This document shows, piece by piece, positions 27,114-33,275 of a DNA stretch of 33,275 bases. This DNA is from Planctomycetales bacterium (GTDB lineage: Bacteria > Planctomycetota > Planctomycetia > Pirellulales > JAEUIK01). The stretch lies in the NCBI GenBank assembly GCA_020426575.1, contig JAGQPT010000562.1, forward strand, positions 1 through 33,275, read 5' to 3'. A program made the position numbers and the translations under genes. Under the pieces are notes generated by a model, which was not told the DNA's origin, made no database searches, and was given only the letters and a program-made list of their open reading frames with translations. Every line of letters starts with the position of its first letter. Position 1 is the stretch's first letter.

Positions 27114-27374
27114 GGCGACCTCACTGGCTGCGACTGGCGAACGGTTAGTCAGGCGCAAGTGACGATCACGCCGCGTGTGTGCCTGCCGGCCCCTCTCCAG
27201 AAAGCCTAGGTCAACCCTGGCGGTGCGGGTCACGAACCGACCCGCAGAGGTTTTAGCCACCGGCCCCGCGCCCGTTTGTAACGATCGTAGCATCCGTGCG
27301 ATCAGGCGAATCGACGTTCTCGTCCCGGACCGCCGATCTCACCACCGATCATTGCGTTTCGGCGGATGTTCCGT

Positions 27375-28442
27375 TTAGCGCCGGCGGGCTCGATTCGCCG
27401 CCAGGCGATCGGCATCGGCCTTTTCGCGATCTCCCAGCATGAAGTACGCGTGTCCCCGCTTTTCCAGGGCGTCGGCCTGCTTCGGGTCGATCTCGATCGC
27501 CTTGGTCAGGTCGGCGATGCCCTGCTCATAGTAACCCGAGTCGACCAACACGCGTCCGCGAACCACGTAGGCTTCGCCATCGTCCGGCACGAGTTCGATG
27601 GCGCGGGTGGCGTCGTTGACCGCCGCCTGGGCGTCGCCCTGTTCCCAGTAAAGCACGGCGCGGGCCGTGTAGTACGTCCCCTCGTTGGGCGAAATCTCAA
27701 TGGCCCGTGCGAGCTGCTGTGTGGCATTGGGCAGGTCGGCCGCATCCCAGTAAAACTTTGCCGTAGCAAAGGGGATTGTGGCATCATTGGGGTCGAGCTG
27801 CGCGGCATGGGACAAATCGGCCAGGGCCTCGTCGCGCAGACCCATCGCATAACGCACCACGGACCGTTCCTTGTAGGCGTCGACGCAATTGGCGTCGATG
27901 CCGAGCGCCGCGTCGAGGTCTTCGATTGCCTTGAAACCCAGGCTTTGTCGCATGTACGCTTTGGCACGCCACACGAGGGCTTCCGTGTTTTGAGGATCAC
28001 GCTCCAGCGCCGCGTTCGTCTCGTTGATGATTGACGGCAGGTCACCTTGTTCGAGCAGACCACGCAGCTGGGCGGCAAAGGCCGATTCGTTGGCCGGTGC
28101 GGCCGATGCGCTGGATGGCCCGTTTTGACGCGGCGGAACCATTTTCGCCGTCGGGGCGTACGACGTGGTCGTATCGACCGTGCCACTGTTGGCCGTATTG
28201 TTCGCCGTTTCATACGACGCGGAGTGCGACGGTTGCATTTCCGTCGGACCGCTCGTGGCCACGGCCTCGTTCGACGACGATGGATCCCCCCCTCCACAAC
28301 CGGCAAGAAACAGCGAACTCACAAACAGCGCGGCGCTGCTTACCAGCGACTTTCCACGTCGGACCGAAAGACGCTGCGTTGTTATTCGGGAAATCGTTGC
28401 CGGGGACTGCAACCAGTGTGTCGTCAGCGTGTGTTGGCCCAT
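27375..28442 (-). CDS. TPR lipoprotein
   Basis: The 355-residue protein starts at ATG 28440-28442 with AAGGAG nine bases upstream. Its signal segment ends in a clean lipobox (FLAGC, C49), so it is membrane-anchored outside the cytoplasm. A low-complexity S/T/N/P linker (about 50-125) leads to at least six tetratricopeptide repeats (about 140-345), with motifs such as ALVWRAKAYMRQSLGFKAIE, AYKERSVVRYAMGLRDEALA and AYVVRGRVLVDSGYYEQGIA. These are protein-binding scaffolds. The C-terminus ends in ADRLAANRARRR. It is on the same strand as the ATPase and glycosyltransferase but separated by a 261-base gap, so it is likely a separate unit. Confidence 0.9.
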   Translation of the reverse strand: MGQHTLTTHWLQSPATISRITTQRLSVRRGKSLVSSAALFVSSLFLAGCGGGDPSSSNEAVATSGPTEMQPSHSASYETANNTANSGTVDTTTSYAPTAKMVPPRQNGPSSASAAPANESAFAAQLRGLLEQGDLPSIINETNAALERDPQNTEALVWRAKAYMRQSLGFKAIEDLDAALGIDANCVDAYKERSVVRYAMGLRDEALADLSHAAQLDPNDATIPFATAKFYWDAADLPNATQQLARAIEISPNEGTYYTARAVLYWEQGDAQAAVNDATRAIELVPDDGEAYVVRGRVLVDSGYYEQGIADLTKAIEIDPKQADALEKRGHAYFMLGDREKADADRLAANRARRR

Positions 28443-28697
28443 CGGGGCTGGCTCCTTCCGCCCTGTTCGCTTGCTGATGCCTGACGCGGGGAGAAGGCCG
28501 GCGACAATCGCGCCAGGCCAACCCTCGGGACTCATCGAGCGTGTCGCTCGACATGCAAGTCCTGCAGGAGACACGACGTTCGCCTCGCACAATCAATCCG
28601 CGACGCCATCGTGTCACCCCCCGTGCTCTACGTGTTCGCGGGAAAGATATCGCTCGGGCCGGGCTCGGGCAAGATCAATGGACGGCGATGGTCAACG

Positions 28698-29189
28698 CTA
28701 GCGGGTCAGCGGCCGAATCGTCCGCGAACGATACGGTCCCTGGTATTCCGGCGCCGGGGATCGGTCCTGCGGTGCCGGTGTCGATGCCTGGCTGCCGTCG
28801 ATCGGGCCGAAAATTGAGTTCGTGAACGTGAAACTTTGCCGCGGGATCGGCGAAAACGTCATCTGTGGGATCACGATCGGCGTGCGCGGCAGCGGCGTCG
28901 AGGGCAGCGTCGGAATTGTCAGCGGCGTGAACGACTGGTTTGTGATGTTGAGCTGCTGCCGCTGGATAGGCGTGAACACCTGCTGCTGGAAGCGAATCGG
29001 TCCGAAGTATCCCGGCGTATTCTGCGATTGCCCATGAGAAGGCGACGCAAGCGCAATCACCGCCGTTATGCCCATGGCCCACACCAACGGCGGAGCGCGG
29101 CCGGCGTCACAAACACATTTGCCGTGGCCGGCACGGCGAATGGGATCATCGCTGAAGCTGTGTTCATGGCATTGTGCAAGTGCTGTCAT
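28698..29189 (-). CDS. Secreted low-complexity protein with repeated F-x-P-I motif
   Basis: The 163-residue protein starts at ATG 29187-29189, preceded by AGGAAGG at five bases, an excellent ribosome site. A long N-region is followed by a hydrophobic stretch (about 35-49) and a cleavage site near residues 52-54, leaving about 110 mature residues. These hold five F-x-P-[IL] motifs (F62, F72, F87, F112, F127). They also hold an approximate 19-residue duplication, in which F-T-P-I-Q-R-Q...T-N..F-T-P-L (72-90) matches F-S-P-I-P-R-Q...T-N..F-G-P-I (112-130). The C-terminus is proline- and arginine-rich. I do not recognise the family; a structural or adhesive cell-surface role is a guess. Confidence 0.75.
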   Translation of the reverse strand: MTALAQCHEHSFSDDPIRRAGHGKCVCDAGRAPPLVWAMGITAVIALASPSHGQSQNTPGYFGPIRFQQQVFTPIQRQQLNITNQSFTPLTIPTLPSTPLPRTPIVIPQMTFSPIPRQSFTFTNSIFGPIDGSQASTPAPQDRSPAPEYQGPYRSRTIRPLTR

Positions 29190-29613
29190 GGGGACCTTCC
29201 TATTAGGTGCCGCGGGGCCGCATGCCGACGGACGTTTATCGGCGGCGGTACGATCGTTCTTGAGCCAGTTTTTCCGTGCGCTGCGAAGTCGGTGGCCGTC
29301 GGCCGATCTTGACGTAAAGCGTGTACCCCAAGTACCTTTTCACCCCTCGGGAAGTTGGGGGCCCGGCTGCTGGCCTCGAACGTAGAAGCTTCCCCTGACA
29401 AAACATAGCGTGCCGGGGCGCCAGTTCAGTGTAAAATGAGTTACCGGCCGCGAATCACGCACAATCGTCACCGCGGTCCTGCAAATCGAATCACTCGTCT
29501 CGGGCGTTCGCCCAATTCGATGTCGCCGACCCCGTCGGCGGCGCTGCTGAATCAGTTCACGTCGGGTCGTGACCACCGCGGTCGCGGTCCTGGCGAAATC
29601 CGCACGGAGCGCC
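29190..29613. other. Divergent intergenic region, nothing recognised
   Basis: This 424-base spacer lies between the secreted F-x-P-I protein (minus) and the secreted HExxH protein (plus). Short open frames on both strands lack coding character. GGGAAG and CTTCCC words about 40 bases apart (near 29350-29396) could pair weakly. A GTAAAAT at 29431 resembles a plus-strand -10 but has no matching -35. Confidence 0.4.
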
Positions 29614-30504
29614 ATGCTGCCTCACCCCCACTTGCCGTTCCACACGGTGCGACGTAACGCTGCCGGCCCGCGTTGGGTGAATGCCTTTGCCTTGTGGGCG
29701 ACGCTGGCGTGCTCTGCTGCGTCCGTGGCCATCGCCGACGACACGCCCTGGGTCGAGTCGTGTCGTATCGACTCGTTTCGCCTGCGGGCCGACTTCGCCG
29801 TCGGCGCCCACGACACGCTGCTCGACGAACTGGGCGGGCTTCGTCGTGACGTCAGCCAGACGCTCGGCATCGAAACGACGCAGCAGCCGGTCGACCTCTA
29901 TCTGTTCGGCGACCGCACGGCGTATGAATCGTTTCTGCAGCGTCGCTACCCTAAGGTACCGTTTCGCCGGGCCTTGTTCATCAAGAACTCGGTGTCCCGC
30001 GTTGTTTGTGCCTATCGTAGCGAGATGTTCGACGTCGACTTGCGGCATGAAGCAACGCACGCGCTGCTGCACTCGGCGCTGCCGCGCGTGCCGCTTTGGA
30101 TCGACGAGGGCCTTGCCGAGTACTTCGAAATGGCGCCCGCCGAACGTGCCTCCGGCCACCCCCACTTCGAGTCGCTTGCGTCGGACGAAGCGCGGCCGGT
30201 CGCCTCGTTGGCGTCACTCGAACGCAAGGTGAAGTTGGTCGAGATGGGCCGCGACGACTATCGCGATGCCTGGGCCTGGGTCCATTTCATGTTGCACGGC
30301 CCCCGTGAGGCGCACGAAGAGCTGGTCGGTTATCTCGCCGAGTTGGCCGACGGCAAGGAGCCCGAACCGCTCAGCCTGCGATTGGCGCGGCGGTTCCCCG
30401 ATGTCGAGCACCAACTGGTGCAACACTTGGCGCACTACCAGCATCTGCAACTTGCGCGGGCTATATCGGCCCCTGCGACGACCGGCACCGCGGGACATCG
30501 CTAG
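29614..30504 (+). CDS. Secreted putative metallopeptidase (HExxH, DUF1570-like)
   Basis: The 296-residue protein starts at ATG 29614, with GGAG five bases upstream; an in-frame GTG at 29569 would add 15 residues. A signal peptide (hydrophobic about 21-40) is followed by a domain carrying R-H-E-A-T-H-A-L-L-H (HEATH at 145-149) and, sixteen residues on, DEGLAEYFE. This is the gluzincin arrangement, with two zinc histidines, the catalytic glutamate and a downstream zinc glutamate. That is the layout of DUF1570-type proteins, which are common in planctomycetes. It is probably a cell-envelope or secreted metalloprotease, but no substrate is known. Its stop TAG lies in CTAG and shares bases with the convergent polymerase gene's stop. 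Confidence 0.82.
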   Translation: MLPHPHLPFHTVRRNAAGPRWVNAFALWATLACSAASVAIADDTPWVESCRIDSFRLRADFAVGAHDTLLDELGGLRRDVSQTLGIETTQQPVDLYLFGDRTAYESFLQRRYPKVPFRRALFIKNSVSRVVCAYRSEMFDVDLRHEATHALLHSALPRVPLWIDEGLAEYFEMAPAERASGHPHFESLASDEARPVASLASLERKVKLVEMGRDDYRDAWAWVHFMLHGPREAHEELVGYLAELADGKEPEPLSLRLARRFPDVEHQLVQHLAHYQHLQLARAISAPATTGTAGHR

Positions 30505-33275
30505 CGGAAGTCGCGGCTGCGAGTCGCCAGCCCGCCGGCTCGGGGCGAAAAGTCTTCCAATCGCCGCACGATCACGTGGATCACCGTGTCTTTGGCTTCG
30601 AGCCGACCATCGGCCAACCACACCGGCGCGTGCCGCGTGATGCGGGCAAACCGTTCCCAGGTTTTTTGGTGCAGCACAAGATTCACCGTGCCCGTCTCGT
30701 CTTCCAGCGTGACGAACGTGATGCCCTTGGCCGTGCTGGGGCGTTGGCGAAGCAGCACGAGCCCGGCGACGCGGACCGGCTGGTTGTTGGCGACTGTACG
30801 GAGTTGGTCTGCCGGCGTGACTCCTCGGCGAGCCAACTCGTCGCGAAAAAACGCCAACGGGTGACCGCGCAGCGAAAGCCCGCTGCTGCGGTAGTCGGCC
30901 ACCACCTGTTGCCACTGGTCGAGCGCAGGCAAATCCGGCTCCGCGGCCGTCTCGTTCGACTCGGTCCCGCTGTCGTGTTTCGTCTCGTCGAGGCGTGGTG
31001 AGTCGAACAGTGGCAAGCTGCGAGGCCGACGCTCCTGCACCAGAGCGTCCCAAAGCGCTCGGCGGCGATCCTCGGCCAGCGAGCCAAACGCGTCGGCCTC
31101 GGCCAAACGCACCACGGTGGCCCGTGGAAGCCCGATGCGGCGGGTGAACTCGTCGACCGAACGAAACGCCTTCTTGCCGCGGGCAGCCACGATCCGTGCG
31201 ACGACCGCTTCCCCCAGTCCCACCAGCAACCGCATACCCAGCCGTAGCACGTCCGTGTCTGGCGCGTCGTTGACAGTTGCGTCCGTGTCAGGCACGTCGG
31301 ACTCTGGTGGCACGTTCGACTCTGGCGGCGCGGCGGGCGATTCCAGCGTGCAACCCCAGTCGCTGTGGTTCACGTCGACCGGGCGTACCTCGACGCCGTG
31401 GTCGCGCGCGTCGCGGACGAGCTGAGCCGGTGCGTAGAACCCCATCGGCTGGCTGTTGATGATCGCCGCCGTGTAGGCCGCCGGATAATGACACTTGAGC
31501 CAGGCCGAGACGTACACCAGCAGGGCAAAACTGGCGGCGTGCGACTCGGGAAAGCCGTATTCGCCGAAGCCGCGGATCTGTCGATACACCTGCTCGGCAA
31601 ACTCGCCCCCCAGTCCGTGCGCCGTCATGCCGTCGACGAGGCGTTGACGGAATTCGTCGATCACACCGGGGCGGCGCCAGGCCCCCATGGCGCGGCGCAA
31701 CTGGTCCGCCTCGCCGGGAGTGAAACCGGCGGCCACCACGGCCAGCCGCATGCACTGCTCCTGAAAAATCGGTACACCCAGCGTCTTTTCCAACACGTGG
31801 CGGACCGCTTCGTTCGGGTAGTCGACCGGCTCGTCGCCGTTGCGGCGCCGCAGGTAGGGGTGCACCATCTGGCCCTGGATCGGCCCTGGGCGCACGATGG
31901 CCACCTCGATCACCAGGTCGTAGTAGCAGCGCGGCCGCAGCCGCGGCAACATCGACATCTGCGCCCGGCTTTCGATCTGGAACACACCGATCGTGTCTCC
32001 GCGGCAGATCATGTCGTAGACCGCCGCGTCGTCGGCGGGAATGTCGGCCAGGGTGAGTCGGCGGCCGTGTCGCGCCTCGATGAGCCGGAAGCATTTGCCG
32101 ATCGCCGTGAGCATTCCCAACGCCAGGCAATCGACCTTGAGGATCCCGAGCGCGTCCAGGTCGTCCTTGTTCCACTGGATCACGGTGCGTTCGGCCATCG
32201 CCGCGTTTTCAATCGGCACCAACTCGTCGAGCGCGCCCCGTGTGATCACCATGCCGCCGACGTGCTGGGACAGATGGCGCGGGAAGCCGATCAAGTGCTC
32301 GATGCAGTAGAGCAATCGCTCGCCGAGCGGCGACTCGGGAGCGATGCCCAACTCGGCGCAGCGCCCGGCAAGCCCGTTGTCGTGACGATAACCGTCGGTG
32401 TTCTTCGCCAGCTTGTCGACCAGGTCGAGCGACAGCCCCAGCGCCTTGCCGACGTCGCGGATCGCCGAGCGAGTGCGGTACGTGATCGTCACGGCGGTGA
32501 GCCCGGCGCGGTTTCGGCCGTATTTGTCGTAGACATACTGCAGCACCTCCTCGCGACGTTCGTGCTCGAAGTCGACGTCGATGTCGGGCGCCTCGTCGCG
32601 CTCGCGGCTGATGAACCGCTCGAACAACATGTCGGTCCGCGCCGGATCGACGGCCGTGATCCCCAGGCAGTAGCAAACCGCCGAGTTCGCCGCCGAGCCG
32701 CGTCCCTGACAGAGGATGCCCCGCCGGCGGGCGAACTGCACGAGGTCCCACACCGTGAGAAAATACGCCTCGTAGTGAAGGTCTTCGATCAATTTCAGTT
32801 CGTGTCGCAGGGCTGAGCGAATCTTTTCCGGGATGCCGCCCGGGTAGCGCCACTGCGCCTGTTGCCAGGTGAGGCCGCTCAGGTGTTCCATCGGCGTGAG
32901 CCCCGCCGGTGCCAACTCCTCGGGATATTCGTAACGCAACTCGTCGAGAGAAAACGTGCAGCGATCGGCGATCTCAACGGTCCGCTGCAGGGCGTCGGGC
33001 GCGGCGTGGAATATCTCCCGCAATTCGTCGAGACCGCGCAGATGCCGCTGGGCATTGGGAGGCAACCGCTCGGCCGCCGCGGCTACGGTCGTACCACAGC
33101 GGATCGCCGTGAGCACGTCATGCAACACCATCCGCGACGGGGCGTGATACAACACGCCTCCCGAGGCCACGAGCGGCAGTCGGCTCGTGCGGCTCGTCTG
33201 CTGCAGTTTCGCCAACCAGCCGGCGTCGTCGACACCCCGATGCAACTCGGCCAGCAGATAGCAACGGCCGGCAAA
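30501..33275 (-). CDS. dnaE2: Error-prone DNA polymerase DnaE2, N-terminus cut by window edge
   Basis: The 924 visible C-terminal residues of a C-family polymerase lack only the PHP domain and palm start. Palm motifs include RGRGSAANSAVCYCLGI and the catalytic PDIDVDFEHERR (D-x-D-x-D near 32580). The DnaE2-specific block YPAAYTAAIINSQPMGFYAP, then VRPVDVNHSDWGCTLE, is present, and the protein ends in an OB-fold plus SRDFR, as DnaE2 does. A helix-hairpin-helix region and an acidic low-complexity insert (about 31250-31340) interrupt the helical part. DnaE2/ImuC carries out translesion synthesis with ImuA/ImuB during damage-induced mutagenesis; those genes are not in the window but could lie beyond the right edge. 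Confidence 0.94.
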   Translation of the reverse strand, partial: FAGRCYLLAELHRGVDDAGWLAKLQQTSRTSRLPLVASGGVLYHAPSRMVLHDVLTAIRCGTTVAAAAERLPPNAQRHLRGLDELREIFHAAPDALQRTVEIADRCTFSLDELRYEYPEELAPAGLTPMEHLSGLTWQQAQWRYPGGIPEKIRSALRHELKLIEDLHYEAYFLTVWDLVQFARRRGILCQGRGSAANSAVCYCLGITAVDPARTDMLFERFISRERDEAPDIDVDFEHERREEVLQYVYDKYGRNRAGLTAVTITYRTRSAIRDVGKALGLSLDLVDKLAKNTDGYRHDNGLAGRCAELGIAPESPLGERLLYCIEHLIGFPRHLSQHVGGMVITRGALDELVPIENAAMAERTVIQWNKDDLDALGILKVDCLALGMLTAIGKCFRLIEARHGRRLTLADIPADDAAVYDMICRGDTIGVFQIESRAQMSMLPRLRPRCYYDLVIEVAIVRPGPIQGQMVHPYLRRRNGDEPVDYPNEAVRHVLEKTLGVPIFQEQCMRLAVVAAGFTPGEADQLRRAMGAWRRPGVIDEFRQRLVDGMTAHGLGGEFAEQVYRQIRGFGEYGFPESHAASFALLVYVSAWLKCHYPAAYTAAIINSQPMGFYAPAQLVRDARDHGVEVRPVDVNHSDWGCTLESPAAPPESNVPPESDVPDTDATVNDAPDTDVLRLGMRLLVGLGEAVVARIVAARGKKAFRSVDEFTRRIGLPRATVVRLAEADAFGSLAEDRRRALWDALVQERRPRSLPLFDSPRLDETKHDSGTESNETAAEPDLPALDQWQQVVADYRSSGLSLRGHPLAFFRDELARRGVTPADQLRTVANNQPVRVAGLVLLRQRPSTAKGITFVTLEDETGTVNLVLHQKTWERFARITRHAPVWLADGRLEAKDTVIHVIVRRLEDFSPRAGGLATRSRDFR

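Noticed and set aside
31250-31340. Imperfect repeats around GTCCGTGTC in dnaE2 that looked like a small satellite
   Set aside because: They keep the reading frame and encode an acidic P/D-rich linker, so they are an in-gene low-complexity insertion, not a separate element.
31365-32816. A 483-residue plus-strand open frame inside dnaE2
   Set aside because: It is a frame shadow; the opposite strand holds the conserved polymerase motifs without interruption.

Overview
The window is high-GC DNA of planctomycete type, most likely from the Pirellulales side of the phylum. The evidence is a secreted DUF1592/DUF1552 pair with haem-binding CxxCH motifs, a DUF1501 protein, a formylglycine sulfatase, several Tat-exported enzymes and a DnaE2-type polymerase. 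I see no tRNA, rRNA, CRISPR array, insertion sequence or phage gene. It reads as ordinary chromosome with some unusual architectures.

Positions 1-8869 (minus strand) hold an export-oriented block: a sulfatase, then a LamG protein interrupted by a seven-repeat propeller-like region, a very large c-type-haem DUF1587/1595/1592/1588/1585 protein, and a DUF1552 protein cut by the window start. The last three overlap by four bases at each junction and so form a translationally coupled operon. A membrane-anchored EEP-fold hydrolase (plus) diverges from the sulfatase and converges on a small unknown protein. Next come an enolase-superfamily enzyme (minus), a Tat-exported sulfite-oxidase-like molybdoenzyme (plus), a Tat-exported metallophosphoesterase (minus, with a convincing terminator) and a DUF1501 protein (plus). 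A long hairpin lies between the last two.

Positions 16260-20831 are regulatory: a coupled sensor kinase and sigma-54 (NtrC-type) response regulator, a 650-base gap containing a good -24/-12 promoter candidate, then an orphan NarX/DesK-like ATPase-domain protein without a visible phospho-acceptor histidine, and a small putative lipoprotein. This is the best place to look for an undescribed circuit, although the wiring is inference.

Positions 20871-25635 are metabolic and housekeeping: KDPG aldolase, a tandem ACT protein, a YbgC-type thioesterase, a xylose-isomerase-like TIM-barrel protein, a membrane TPR protein that may be leaderless, and a DPM1-like glycosyltransferase. Positions 25785-30504 hold an AAA+ ATPase with a helical N-terminal domain, a TPR lipoprotein, a secreted low-complexity protein with F-x-P-I repeats, and a secreted HExxH protein. 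The last of these shares its stop tetranucleotide CTAG with a DnaE2 gene that runs off the right edge.
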